Assembly (NCBI GenBank): GCA_950295325.1
Contig: OX485804.1
Coordinates: 30,132,001 to 30,196,000 of the forward strand
Length of the DNA: 64,000 nucleotides
From: Polytrichum commune
Taxonomy: Eukaryota; Streptophyta; Polytrichopsida; Polytrichales; Polytrichaceae
Reading direction: 5' to 3'
Positions 22,951 to 35,285 of the stretch are shown in pieces (the stretch's first letter is position 1; the number at the start of each line of letters is the position of its first letter). The notes beneath the pieces were generated by a model. That model had not been told where the DNA came from. It did no database searches and saw only the letters and a program-made list of their open reading frames with translations. A program made the translations under genes and the position numbers.

Positions 22951-25924
22951 CCCCCCCCCCCTCCCCCCAACTCACACACACAAAGACCATTGTACCTATT
23001 ACCAACTTTAGAAGCTAGACCCATGAGTCCACTCTTCACACTAACATGAGTGTAAAAAGGGTTATTATTTGAGACATTAGCGTATATAGGAGACATGAGG
23101 AGAGGTATTTGTACAAATAAAAAGGCTATTCTAGAATTCAACATAGAGGGAGATGTACAAAAAGAGATCGCAAAGGTTACAAGGAAATTTGATAATGGAT
23201 ATATGTTGTAGGTCAAATTACTATTAGTCACATCCTATGCATGCAAAATTCTTTGATACCTTTCTCAATGGCAAATGAAAGTGGATTGTATAGATAATAA
23301 AGATTAATGTGTACGTAATAAAGGCATATATCACATTAACTTGAAGAACCTTAGAATATGTACCTATACACGAGTCTATTTTCTAGCATACCACTAGAAT
23401 GTGTATGTTTGATATTCTCTATAATTTTCTTGTATGTAAAGGGGTTATATTTCATACTCACCTACGCACATCATTTAGAGTTATAAGGAAAAGTGGACAC
23501 CTTGGGAGGCCGGATGTTAATTCCTTAAAACTCTTGAGCATTTTTGTGTGTAAATGAGAAATTTGGAATTGGTGGCCGGGGATGTGTGTGGTGGTAGATG
23601 ATATACGTGGATCTTGTGAGAACAAGTTAATTCGAAAAATAAAAATAAAAATAAAATCCATCAAGAACTTCTCTTTTTCTAATTACAAACATGTCAAAGT
23701 TCCTCTCCCATCAATGAACATTCTTTACCAGTTGGTTGCAATGGGCATACACAACCCATCGAAAGGCAAGTTCTTAATATTCAAATTTTACTACTCAAAG
23801 CAAAATTCAGGAAATCAAAATGAAAAAAAAACTTTACAATGTCTCAAATTTGATATAAAATGATTTGAACCTTCATACATATATCATCAACAAGTCAGTC
23901 ATAGGGTCTCCATTCACATATAACACATCGAGTATGACACACAACACAAATTATGTTATTTTACTATCTACTATTGAATATGTGACAACTTAAGAGCAAT
24001 CAAGGCACCCTGGACTAGATCACATATGTCCAGGGTTGGGCCCTGTGCCAGGCACGCCTCCTTCACTGCCTAGATGAACCTTAGGTTCCCTGCCCACTCC
24101 CCATGACCTTGAAAAATAAAATTGCCCTTGCATTTTGGAAGGTTGCTTGTGCACATAACCCATATTGAGTGCATTTCATCTCTAAGGTCCAAACTCCAAT
24201 ATATTTGTTCACTTCCATTGAGTAGATAAGCAGTTGATTGGGATTTCATTTTCAAAGTGAAACTGTCAATAAAGCATGTAATTAACTTGGAAGTCAAAAA
24301 TATTACAAAACCCTCATTAGCACTGAGGTCATAATTGTTGTGACTTGCCATTCAAAGGGTCTTTGTCATTCTAAAATGGAACTAACATCAATGTTTTATT
24401 TGAAGTATGTTTTATAATATTTTAGTTAATACGTTCTACTTTCACAAAGTATTCATACACATTCAAACTAATTAATTGTCATTTAATGTAATTAAGTCCA
24501 AATAACTGTATTAGAAGGCAATTGAGCGCAAGGCCCAGTAAGTGCATTTTATAATGAACTAGGCTTAATTAATTAGGTAAGACTACTTTCTGATTTAAAT
24601 GGGATTACTTAGGATCAATTAGGATTAATTAGACTTATTACATTTAATCATACTTAATTAGTTTGAATGTATCCCTAACTATGGATCCCTATAGAGCGGG
24701 GTGCTCCTTTAAGTTTATAAAAATCCTTTGATTTTGTTCAGAAATATAATCTAAGAGTAAGAAGATAGATATACAAAAATCGGCGAAATTAAGTTGATTC
24801 AGTCAAAAAGCGTGGCTTGAAATTTGTGCAATATTTTCAAAGATGGAGTACAAGAAATGTGAGGAATGCAAGTTGTTTCATAATTCTATTTTATGTATAT
24901 AAGTAGTTACATTTTCCCAAAGAGGCAAGTAAGTCAACCTCCCTACTTGTATGATAGGGAGTCTCCCTAATTTGAGCATCAAAATATCCTACTTTGCATA
25001 CGAATGCACATGAAACGGTTAACTCAATGGCACCCAAAAGTGATCGCAAGTGGTGTGAAACAACACCTATCCGGCCAACCACTGCATCCTTTTCAACTCA
25101 CCACTTTTCATAATTTTTGGATTCACACAAGAATCATTCTACCCCTAGTCTAATACCACACACCAGTATTGATCATTCGTTGTTTTCGGTTCTTCTACCT
25201 TAGGCAACCCCCAGTTCGTACAACTCCATGTTATACACTAGCCTTGCCAATGAGATTATATATAGATATAGATATAGGAACTTCTTGAGTATGTTCCCGA
25301 TACTTCCATTTTAATTGTGACAATCATCTCAAAATCATGGGTTTTATTACAACTTGATAGGGGTTCGTACACTAAGTATAGGGTTTGCAAGCTCTTACCA
25401 TTGGTCCTCTTTCACTATGTGGTTTAAAGATTTATGGACATAAATTAGAAATGTATTATCTATATACAATGACAGACTTGGTGGTGGTCATGAGGCCATC
25501 GTCCCATTGTCCTCTCACCGTTCTTGCTTGAAAACTAAAAAAATTCCATTTAAAAACAGTCACATGTAAAAAGATTTCCCCCAAAACAAACATGTGACAA
25601 AAGAAAGAGGAAAAAATATGCAGAAAGGTGGGGGACCATTGATGATGACATCACGCATATGGGGAGAGGGGGGGGTGCATATGAGCGTGTGGGAGCATGG
25701 GCTAAGAGGATCGGGGCAGCCCAAAATTTTATTTCATAAGCACATGTCCAACAGGCTTGAACGGACATATGATTGCATGAGCTTAGGGAGTTGGGGTGGT
25801 TCAGAGATTGGTTCATACACATGGGTGCAATGAAGCATGACCACATAATGGAAGAGAACCCAGTGATGAGACCATGTAGTGTCATGGCTAGTGTTGCATT
25901 TTTTTAATCTAGAGGTTTGAGGTG
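22951..25924. other. unassigned AT-rich intergenic DNA
   Basis: No gene supported. 24540-24665 is rich in TTAATTA and TTAATTAGG motifs. The stretch 25600-25920 is purine-rich with overlapping open frames on both strands (79 and 111 codons) but no recognisable protein. Confidence 0.3.
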
Positions 25925-26390
25925 GCACTATAATTTTTTTTATTGAAAATCATCAAAGATATCAATTTGTAAGGTCCTTTATGGCAAATCATTGTAGAAC
26001 ACATTCCCCTTTTGTAATATCAGTTATTCGAGCTCTTCTCCGCCCAAGTATTGATCCAAGAATGAAGACATTGCAAATGCAAACCACCATTCACGACTTG
26101 TTTGGTGTGCCATGTGGTGCGTTATGTATTCCAGTATTTGTTAATTCGTGTGGCAACACCCAAGGCTCAGACACTACCATTGAGTTTGAATGTACTAATG
26201 CTATATCGTAATATGAAACAATTGGCGAAGTTGAGCGTGTCTATATTTGCCCTATTGGCCCGGACTGACTATAGTCGTGAATTTATAATAAAAAACATTA
26301 AAAATGCCTCAAAATTTGACGAGTATTTTTAAATGTGTATTTTCAAATAAATTAAAAATAAATGCGCCACTAATGATGGCATCGCACTTT
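25925..26390 (+). repeat. RepK copy 2
   Basis: Homologous to RepK copy 1 in inverse orientation. The frame 25981-26211 reads ...RPSIDPRMKTLQMQTTIHDL and TIEFECTNAIS before a stop, and the copy-1 equivalent is interrupted. The product is unknown; it is most likely a decayed coding part of a repeat. Confidence 0.5.
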
Positions 26391-26705
26391 TGTGTTTTGC
26401 CTTGAAATATAAATACAATTCAAGCACATTCAAACCATATATTAAACACAAGTAACACATTAAACTTGAAATATGAACTTCAATACCAGGACTGAGTACC
26501 TAGGGACAGTGAAACTAGGAAACAAGAAATGCACTATGAACTTCTTAGTGGTTGATTATTACTATCATGATTAGCTTATAACAAGATTAACATCAAATCC
26601 AATAGTTCCTTGTCGTATCAAGACCTCAAAGCTCCCACTAGATAATTTCCCCAAACATGATTTGAAGCAAATTTGACCTTGGATTCCTAATCCTAGATCC
26701 GTAAC
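26391..26705. other. unassigned
   Basis: Nothing recognised. Confidence 0.3.
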
Positions 26706-27089
26706 CACACTAAAGATTGTATTTAGTGTCACATGGTATTCTATGTCACTATGGTAACTTTTCTAGTGTTACTTGTGATGAATTAGTTTACAAGTATTTG
26801 CATCCCAACTTTCTTTTTGGTCATCCACTTTTGGTATAACGTGCATCCTAATAGTTTTGTAACGAAGCATTGTCTTGGATGATTGAAATTTGGATGAAAA
26901 TCCACTTAATAAGTGATAATAATTGCAACATTGGAAATATGTAATGACCAAGTTTTTGTTTTATTTTATAAGGAATGACAAGTAATGTTAGGTTCATATT
27001 TAGTGTTGGTGACACTACAGGGGTGGTTTGCAATTAGTGTTGAGAACGACAACTAAAAATGATGATACTAAATATAATATCTAGTGTAG
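26706..27089 (+). mobile_element. PalD element, complete copy (about 384 bp)
   Basis: It starts CACACTAAAGATTGTATTTA followed by GTGTCAC and ends with ACTAAATATAATATCTAGTG followed by TAG. The terminal repeat core is itself nearly palindromic. Internal signatures: 'ctatggtaacttttctag', 'gatgaaaatccactta', 'ttaggttcatatttagtgtt'. Homologous copies at 8034, 27533, 31826, 54621 and 59087. Confidence 0.7.
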
Positions 27090-27532
27090 ATGGCATTGTT
27101 TCTAATTGGGACCTTTGTGTGCAATAGCATGTACATGTACATGTTTCAACTTCAAATTTCTCAAGATTAACATGACAACTCATTGGTGGGGTTAGTTAAA
27201 AAAAGATAACATTCAACAACCTGTCAACACTAACCATTTTAGGCATACCTATATCACCACTTAAAAAGAGCGAATATATGCTCTTTGAATTGTTGTCGCA
27301 AATTGAGGTTTAGTCACCATGATCTCATCCTTATATCACTAGATTCGTAAGATTTGCTAATTGATTGAATTTATTTATGAATTTGTTGCACACTTGATAA
27401 GAGGCCAAACCTTGGATGTAAAAAATAGCTCGTGTAAATTTCTTGGTGAAAAATAGAAAGTGCTTTGATATGAAGTAAATCAAATGAAAACATGTGTTGG
27501 TATAAACCTCATTGCAAGCTTAAATCTACAAG

Positions 27533-27925
27533 TACACTAAATATCGTATTTAGCATTGTATGGTAGTTTATGTCATTGTGGTAACTTTTCTAATGACACT
27601 TCTTAGGAATAAGTTTACAACTACTTCCATCCTCACTTTCATTCATTTAAAAAGTTTGGTATATTTTGCACCCAACCATCGATGTAATGAAATATTGTCA
27701 TAGACAATAGGAATTTAAGTGAAAAAACATAGTAAGTGACAATAACTATGACATTCTAAAATCTATAATGCCCAATACTTGCTTTTTATATTAAAAAAAC
27801 AACAATGAATGGCAATCAATGTTAGGGTTACATTTCGTGTCGGTGACACACTACACGGGCGGTTGACAATTAGTATTGAGCAAGGCGAATAAAAATGGCG
27901 GCACTAAATTACAGTATTCAGTGTG
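27533..27925 (+). mobile_element. PalD element, complete copy
   Basis: It starts TACACTAAATATCGTATTTA and ends 'gcggcactaaattacagtat' followed by 'tcagtgt'. The internal blocks match the copy 440 bp upstream in the same orientation, with substitutions throughout, so the two are not a recent tandem duplication. Confidence 0.65.
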
Positions 27926-28478
27926 ATTTGGCCTTAATATCACCACAATAGGTATTCCGATTACTTGTGTCTTGAATGTATCTATGACTTGGAAATGTAA
28001 TTATGTCACTTGTGTTGGGTATATGGACTTAATAAGTGTATAGTTGAATTGTGGGAATTTGAGTTTTCAAATTTCAAATTTCAAGTGATGCACATTTGCA
28101 ATGTGCAAGAATTATGACGAAATTATGAACCTCGAATGATCATTTAAACTCTACTCCTTCAATCGTGCATTCATATTTGGAGTGTTGATCTTCAGTAATT
28201 GTGTTTTATATCAATGTAAGAATGAAACAAAATCTTGAAAAATCGATTTGTAATTAGACAACTACCAGCTGTACCGGTCCGTGTTTAATACACGATACAA
28301 GCGATCAATAATAAGAAAAATGCATTCAAATCTAACACACTTCCGTATCTTTAAGTTTTAGGGTATTCATGCCATTAATGGAAGAAAAAAAATAGTAGCA
28401 CTCAAATAGTGTGGAGTAGTTCACATTTTCAAATTTAAGAATGACACTAAAACGGTTACTGGGGAGTTTTTCCATTTA
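27926..28478. other. unassigned
   Basis: No gene or repeat recognised. Confidence 0.3.
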
Positions 28479-28542
28479 GGAGGGGGTTAGGGTGGTGGTG
28501 GTGGTGGTGGTGGTGGTGGGGGGAGGGGGAGGGGGGGGGGGG
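28479..28542 (+). repeat. (GGT)n and G-run tract with G-quadruplex potential
   Basis: About nine GGT units (28491-28518) run into G blocks of 5 to 13 bases. Many closely spaced G runs make this a strong quadruplex candidate. Confidence 0.85.
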
Positions 28543-28556
28543 TAAATTAAGGATTA

Positions 28557-29058
28557 GGGTCACTTCACACACGAGCCAAGAGCCGTGACCATGAATTTGT
28601 GAGAGCCCAAAAGAAAGTGTCCAAAGGCCGTCCCAAAGCACCTCCAAAATCATGTAGTGTGGTCACGGATCCTCAAGTGTAGTGTGAAGCCATATGTGAC
28701 CGGGCCCTCAACCAAATGCTACTTCATGCATTTCTATTCATGCGGATCTTCACGCATGATAAAAATAGAATAAATCGACGGTTATGAGCATTCGGAGTGC
28801 CATGGTCTCCCAACAGTTTTGTGTTAGGCCTACCTCCAAGAGGTGGTCTTTAAAAATAGTCCGAGTGACCACGAAACATGATCCATTCGATGCCATGTAG
28901 GAATCCATGTAGACTTTACTTCCATTGTGCATTCACATACTCCGTTGGTCCCTCAAGCGTGGTGTGAAGTGAACTTGGATCGGCCCCGCCTTTTGCACCC
29001 ATGAGAGTGTTTGAAGTGTAATTGTAATGGGCTCTCAGTCTCGTGTATGAGGTGGCCC
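28557..29058 (+). mobile_element. HarbA element, complete (502 bp), TTA target duplication
   Basis: It starts GGGTCACTTCACACACGAG and ends 'ctctcagtctcgtgtatgag' then GTGGCCC, flanked by TTA on both sides (28554-28556 and 29059-29061). Three-base TWA duplications and GGG/CCC ends fit PIF/Harbinger (Tourist-like) MITEs. The minus strand has a 60-codon frame containing MDSYMASNGS that recurs in other copies. Confidence 0.8.
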
Positions 29059-29061
29059 TTA

Positions 29062-29427
29062 GTTTCCATGTAGGCCACTTGCCCACTAGATTCTAGTGGG
29101 AGAAAGGACAAAGTTGCCCAAACGTAGATGGAATCTGGTATGTGCCAACTAGCTACTCTCATCGTCTCAAATCTAGGCCTACCTACAAACCCCCTCCTCC
29201 TCCTAATACCGGTCTTCAATCCTTCAGTGACCGGCACTTGTAGGCTAAAAAACAAATGCTTTAGTGGGCACATGAGAGTCTAGCAGTCCACGTCCTCGGC
29301 CCTCCACATTCTAGTAGGCCACCATAACGTCGTTGGTTGGCAACTTGTGTGTTATCAACAAGAGAACACCTCCAACCCATTATTAACTAGAATCCAGTGG
29401 GCAAGCAACCTACATGGAAACTCACCC
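29062..29427. mobile_element. MITE with 37-bp terminal inverted repeats, abutting HarbA
   Basis: The left end GTTTCCATGTAGGCCACTTG...CTAGAT and the right end near 29380-29421 (...CAACCTACATGGAAAC) are inverted repeats over about 37 bp. The right end continues CTCACCC-TAA, while the left end lacks the matching bases because it directly touches the HarbA target duplication. Single copy in the window. Confidence 0.6.
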
Positions 29428-30654
29428 TAAGACGACTGCCAACTATTAGATGTATTGTAGTGGTCCCATTGTTTGTGATTCAAACTCTGCAAAATCAAAG
29501 GTGAGAATTTTGGGATCGGGCAAAACCCTAGTACCTTCGCTTGTGCACGATGTCTCGGGGGGGGGGGGGGTAGTCATTGGTTGGAGTAGCAATATACGTG
29601 CGAACAAATGATAGGGTATTTTAAAAACATGGGAGCAAAAAATTATAATTGGGCTTAAGAGTAATATAGGGTATCAAAAATGGCACTGGACATCTTTAAA
29701 GTACTATAGGGTATGGAATAATAGGTAATTTGAAATTATAAGTAATGCAAGCCATTTTTCTATTGACCCAAAGTAGAAATTTACATAATGATAGCATGTG
29801 AAAAAAAAAAGAGAATTGAAAGTAATACCCCCCTATAAAATAGTGGTTGTTCGCACCTATATCCTTAACTTTTTAACACACTGCCCCCCCCTCCCCCCGA
29901 GCACAATGTGTGCATGTCAATACGAATTTGAGGATAATAAACAACGAATATGTAAGTGTTGATGACACCAAGTGGACACATGTCATGTGAGGTCCACATG
30001 AAACCCATTTTGGTTTCACACATCGTTTTGATGATGCCCAATTTTCCATTGCTTGCAATTCAATTCGTTTTGGTGGCCAATTAATTTTGGGTTGGTGTGG
30101 AGTCCCGTTGTTATCGTCTACTAAAAGATGGTACTCGACTACAAGGGCCTCCTAGCTAGTACCACCAAGTACCAAGTGCAACTAAGTCGCGACACATGGA
30201 TTAAAGCGAGCTCATGAATTACGTCAAGTGAAGTAAAGGGATGAAATAGGGGGCACGGTAACTAACTACGTCAAGAAAGGGAAGGAGTAAGTTATAATAA
30301 GCTTGGCCGGGTGAAGTAGAAATTGGGGCGGTACAAAGCGTTTCTCTCTCATGAGTTGTTTGAATGATTATTTATTGTACATGAAAAAATTAGGCTGACG
30401 GCGGTGTCATCTCGCATACTTAGACTTACGTCACATGATTACGTGCATCACTTTGGGAAGGAATGGGCCTTAGGGGCCCTAGAATAGTCGTGTGGGAGAT
30501 GGAAAAAGCTTAAACGGCGTGGTCATTAATGGCTCGTGCTCCGTGAGCTAACGTCTTATCTATCATGCCACCCGTGAAGTTATGCCAAATAAAATATACC
30601 GAGCTTCGATACCATACCCGCACTAAACAATTGTTGTATTGAGGGTCCCTTCCA
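29428..30654. other. unassigned; poly-G and poly-C tracts
   Basis: G run at about 29558-29570 and C-rich stretch 29883-29899. No gene. Confidence 0.35.
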
Positions 30655-31313
30655 GAGTTCGGGAAGTTTTTGAAGCCTTAGTGGCTAATTGCCGGTAGTT
30701 GCTACGAAGGGTCGGATTTTTTCCAATTTACATCGGCAAGAGCCGGTCTTTTGTAAAATCAATCGGCCAATTGCCTATATTTTCATATTTTCATTGGCCA
30801 ATATCCGATTAAATGGAATTCATATCGGCAATAATTGTTTAAAAAATGTATGAAAAGTTATTAGAAATCATTTCTTACTACAAAATCTTGAATAAGTGAA
30901 AAGAAAAGGCATGTTCAAAACTTTAAATTTGAAGAGTTAATATCCTTGGCAGGATTTGAACCTAGCAATGCCTTCACCGCTTGAAGGCCAAGGGTCCCCC
31001 AATTCCCTCATAGAAGCAATTGGATTTGGTCATGGAAAGGTTGCATAATTCAAAAAGTTGAAGGTTTAGGGTACTTCCTCAAGTGCATCATTAGATGCCC
31101 CAGACAAATAGCGCTCCGGATGCTTCCAGCTGGAATCCAGTAACTCACAAGAAGAATCAGCTACATTTCTGGGACATTTTCTGGTCCATCGGCTAATTGC
31201 CGGAGGATTGAAATTACAGTCGGATTGCCATCCGATGGTTGGAAATTTGGACCGGCCATGAGGGGAAATCCATCGGCTGATAATGAACTAGCAGTCGGTT
31301 TTCCCCGAACATA
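30655..31313 (-). repeat. RepR copy 2, inverted relative to copy 1
   Basis: It aligns with the reverse complement of 13715-14385 from 'ttcgggaagtttttgaagcc' to 'tagttcattatcag' (its own strand), with moderate divergence. The tRNA-like B box, read on the minus strand, is GGTTCAAATCC near 30953-30963, closer to the pol III consensus than in copy 1. Confidence 0.65.
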
Positions 31314-31822
31314 GGTCCCTTCAAACACGAGCCAAAGAGCCGTGACCATGAAAATTGGGAGAGCCCAAAAGGAAGGAAAGTATCCGAAGGCCGTCCCAAC
31401 ACACCTCCAAAATCATGTAGTGTGGTCACGGACCCTCAAGTGCAGTGTGAAGTCGTATGTGTCCGGGCCCTCAACCAAATGCGATTTCAATGAATTTCTA
31501 TTCACGCAGGTTCTCACACATAATAAAATAGAATAAACCAACGGTTGTGAGTGTTTGGAGTGCCATGATCTTCCAGTGGTTTTGTGTCAGACCTACCTCC
31601 AAGAGATGGTTTCTAAAAATAATCCGAGTGACCGTGAAACATGATCCATTTGATGCCATGTAGGAGTCCATGTGGACTTTACATCCATCTTGCATTCACA
31701 TACTCTATTGGTCCCTCAAGTGTAGTGTAAAGTGACCTTGGACCGGCTCCACCTTTTCCACCAATGAGAGTGGTGGAAGTGTACTGGTCACGGGCTCTCA
31801 GTCTCGTGTGTGGAAGTCACCC
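31314..31822 (+). mobile_element. HarbA element inserted at the junction of RepR and PalD
   Basis: It starts GGTCCCTTCAAACACGAG (degraded end) and ends 'ctcgtgtgtggaagtcaccc' before TTA. The left flank is the RepR end and the right flank is PalD sequence. The minus-strand frame 31498-31695 again includes MDSYMASNGSCF. Confidence 0.7.
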
Positions 31823-31825
31823 TTA

Positions 31826-32199
31826 GTGTCATTTAGTGACGTTTTTATGTCACCTTGGTAACTTTTTTAATAACACTTCTTACGAATAAGTTTTCAAGTA
31901 TGTATTGTCATTCCAAAGTTTAAAGAATCTAGTTCATCCGCTTTTGGTGTACTCAACATCCTCTCATTTCCGTGATAAAATATTGTCACGAGTGGTAGAA
32001 ACTTGCATGGAAAATCACTCAGTGAGTGACAACATATGTCACCTTGTACATTCATTATTCCCACATTCTTTTTAACAAGGAATGATAAATAACTGTAGGT
32101 CTACATTTAGTGGTGGTGGCACTACATGGGCGGTTTACAATTAGTATTGAGCATGATAAATAAAAGTATTGGTGACACTAAATACAATATCTAATGTAG
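31826..32199 (+). mobile_element. PalD element
   Basis: 'tatgtcaccttggtaacttt' and 'ggaaaatcactcagtgagtg' match PalD. It ends 'gacactaaatacaatatcta' then ATGTAG. The left terminus is interrupted by HarbA. Confidence 0.6.
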
Positions 32200-32209
32200 T
32201 TTACATCGG

Positions 32210-32560
32210 AGTAGAACTGGTATCGTCCTTTTTAATACCATACAGTTGTCTATAACGAGGATATCACATTACATTACAATAGTAAGGTATGGGTATGTGA
32301 CGATACAATTGTTTTCGATACCCTTCAGGTACCATGCAAGAATCGTCATACCTAGATAAAACCGTTGTGATATCAATATTGCTCATAATGGTACTGATTC
32401 AAAAAATAACTCAAGTATTCAAAGATTCTCTCACCTTGACACATCCATCGCAAATTAACATTCGACTAGTATCATAACTATGATACCACGGGTAGGTTTT
32501 TGGACACTATTCATTGATGTCACATATCGATACCCATGCATTCATCTGTACACTAGTCCA
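32210..32560 (-). repeat. RepP copy
   Basis: 'ggtaccatgcaagaatcgtc', 'caaagattctctcacctt' and 'gatgtcacatatcgataccc' match 12000-12320 in the same orientation. Confidence 0.5.
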
Positions 32561-33334
32561 ACATCTGTTCAAATTAGGATCCGAAACCAAGAAACTCCAA
32601 AATCTAGCAAGTCTACTGGTCAAGAGCAAAGAAACTTTGGACCCAAGGAGTTTGCAATTAGGTATGGGTCCAACATTTGAATGAAAATAATGAAATGGTT
32701 ATAATATGGCATAATATTTTATAATATTTTTTTTGCCAAATACCGGAAGTCCCCACTTGAGAATATGCTTGACACTAAATACAAAATTTAGTTTACTACA
32801 AACATACAAAGTTCTTGGTAATTATATTGCGTCACTCAAAAACCCTGCAAACCACAATGATAGATTTGCATCACTCTTTCACCAACATATGACAATTTCA
32901 TAAGACTCGTATGCTTATAAGGACGGTCATAGTAACTTTTTGCAGCATTAAATATTTTAGTACCGATTTCTCTGAATTCCTATCCTACCGAAGTGGTAGT
33001 AGTAGTAGTAGTAGTTAAAGTGGTACTATGACGAGGTTTTGCTATTATTTGGGTGTATTTATATATAGCCATTTATTATGCCGTGCCGGGGTCAAAAATT
33101 GGGTGAGTGAAAAAATGACGTCCTAAGGTTGCCTTTTTATCTTTTTGCGAGGACTCTTTAAAGGAACTAGGGATAGTACCTAGTTATGGAATGATTGCCC
33201 AACAACTACGGTGGAAGCCTGGGACACGAATCTATTTTGAACACACGGCATAGCACATCGTTCAATTAAGACGATGGACGTGACTAGTATATTTTCTACG
33301 ACGTTGTTTAGGGTACGCTCTAATCCCCCCCTAA
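32561..33334. other. unassigned; short (GTA)n
   Basis: Contains (GTA)6 near 32996-33014. No gene. Confidence 0.35.
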
Positions 33335-33500
33335 TGTCACGCCCGTGGCAACCAAAGTGCACATGATGTTGAGGAGGTTTGTAGTGGTAACATGGACGTG
33401 TGATAATAGAGAAGTAGTGTAGTGTGTGACATTATGGAATAACACCAAGTCGACGTTGCGATAATGACATAAGTGATTGTAATGGCAACGTGATGCATGC
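33335..33500 (+). repeat. RepN copy
   Basis: 'gtaacatggacgtgtgataa' and 'gacattatggaataacacc' match 8440-8540 in the same orientation. Confidence 0.5.
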
Positions 33501-33654
33501 GAGTGTGTGGTTTGAATTATGTTGGTGTAATGTTTCAATGTTAAAAGTTGGGATGTGTGGGAGGGACATGTGACAACAAGGAGGGAGATTTCCACTGAGC
33601 ACATATGTGTAAGAGAGGGAGTGACATTATGAAGGTTAGGGTGTATATAGTCTC

Positions 33655-34175
33655 ACGAATATTGTTTGTGAAGGGTCTAAACTAGATGCCTAGAGGCCTC
33701 AAAGTGTCGCATATGCTCATTCCCAATATGATACTATTCATCACCATAAGTGAATTTTTAATGTGAGAAATATTCACATTGTGACATTTTAGTGTGGCGC
33801 ATTGGGATACTTGAAGATAATGGTTTTACATTTTAGTGTGCAATGAGAATGTATTATTGAGCACAGTGATGGTAAGTGTCATGCCATCTACATTTTAGTA
33901 TGCAAGAGGAGGATATTCTTGAGCATACGAATGTCAAGTGTCACTTGTGTACACTTTCAGTCAACTCGTAAACCATTGAGTAACATAGGCATACACCTCA
34001 TAACAACATTGAACACACTCATGCCAAGATATTAATAAGCACGCTTAAACTCCAAGTTTCATGAGGTGACACTAGTGGTGAAGTTGTTGATTGGTTACTA
34101 GAATACGCCTCAAAAAATAAAGGATAAGTGACACTATTATACATGTGACACTAAATACCACAAACTATGTAAAAA
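33655..34175 (+). mobile_element. PalE element, left end degraded
   Basis: 'gggtctaaactagatgccta' and the right end 'aagtgacactattatacatg' are family marks. It carries two internal tandem units (near 33838 and 33898). Confidence 0.6.
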
Positions 34176-34705
34176 TGTGTGACAATGGATGCATGGTTCT
34201 CCCACAAGCAAGTCATATCACACCTCAAATCACATGCTCGTCCTTGAAATTGGTCATTGGTCGACTAACACCAGAGATAACATATTTTATCATTTATGCT
34301 CTTACACTAGAGTTATTTGTAAAGTAGAGCATATGAAACCATGGGTTTAGTCCCAAAGCCTAAGTTTATGTGAATTAACACAAAGTCATCCAAGTTTACT
34401 TAATGTTTAGATTACCATACATAAAGAGCAAAATTACAAAAAATTGTAGAAAAAATCAATTTAATGTAATTTTGTCATATTCTAAACAAATTTTAGACAA
34501 TTACATGTTGATTATACTACTTGCACCCGTCTTCTCTAATATGTAGACTTTTCTTGAAAAAGAATTGTCTACAAAAATTGCTTGGCTTTGTAGATCAATG
34601 TGTTTATCAATTGTTTATGATTTTTTTTTCTTTCGCAAAATTCAAAGTTAGTATATAATTTTGAATCACTTCCACTTAAACCTATGTAGGGTAATGGAGT
34701 TGTGT
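34176..34705. other. unassigned AT-rich DNA
   Basis: Nothing recognised. Confidence 0.3.
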
Positions 34706-35285
34706 ACTTGACCGTGCTTGCACCTTGATGTCGGGCTAATTAAAAACGGCTTTCTAGTTTGTCCTACCCGGATGAGGGCCAAGTTGGCCTTGCATAGGCT
34801 GATCCATGATTTTGGACATCGGTTTCCCTACTCATACCCTATTTTAGATCCTAAAATTCTCACAAAGTTTGAGAGGTGGAAAGAGGAGGTCCCAAAAGTT
34901 TCACCAAACTTTCAATATAGGCTTTGATACACAACGAGCTAAGGAGTTCTTAAGAGAAGGTTTTCTCAAAGAAGGATCAAACCCATGGTTTTGTCATTCT
35001 TTGAGGGACTTTATGGATAACTCTAATGTAATTGAAAACGAGGCACATTTTGTGTTGGAATGCCATCTCCTCTATGAATTGTTAGAGATATGTTTATTTC
35101 CCTATTTCAAAATGTACTATGCATTCTCAAGTCTTTCTTCCAGTTTGACCACCAAAATCAATATTAGCCTCTATCTCACGGAGGTCATTAGACTCCGCTA
35201 TTATAGGGAATTAACTTCTTTTTGTCACAATCTTCGTGTACTACTTTTAGTCCCAATTGTGTTTTTCCATCTTGGACTTTGACAT
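34706..35285 (+). pseudogene. LINE 3' end with zinc-knuckle-like motif, frameshifted
   Basis: Two overlapping frames (34718-34927 and 34869-35282) read as one protein after a frameshift near 34870-34920. The second contains IENEAHFVLECHLLYELLEI, typical of the CCHC-like terminal region of non-LTR retrotransposons (E.EAHF...C pattern), then YYAFSSLSSSL and TKINISLYLTEVIRLRYYRE. No reverse transcriptase or endonuclease domain lies upstream, as expected of a 5'-truncated insertion. A more decayed copy is at 5041-5800. No poly-A tail is obvious. Confidence 0.5.

Noticed and set aside
24540-24665. Regulatory or replication origin function for the TTAATTA-rich stretch
   Set aside because: AT-rich repetition alone is common in this window and no further support exists.
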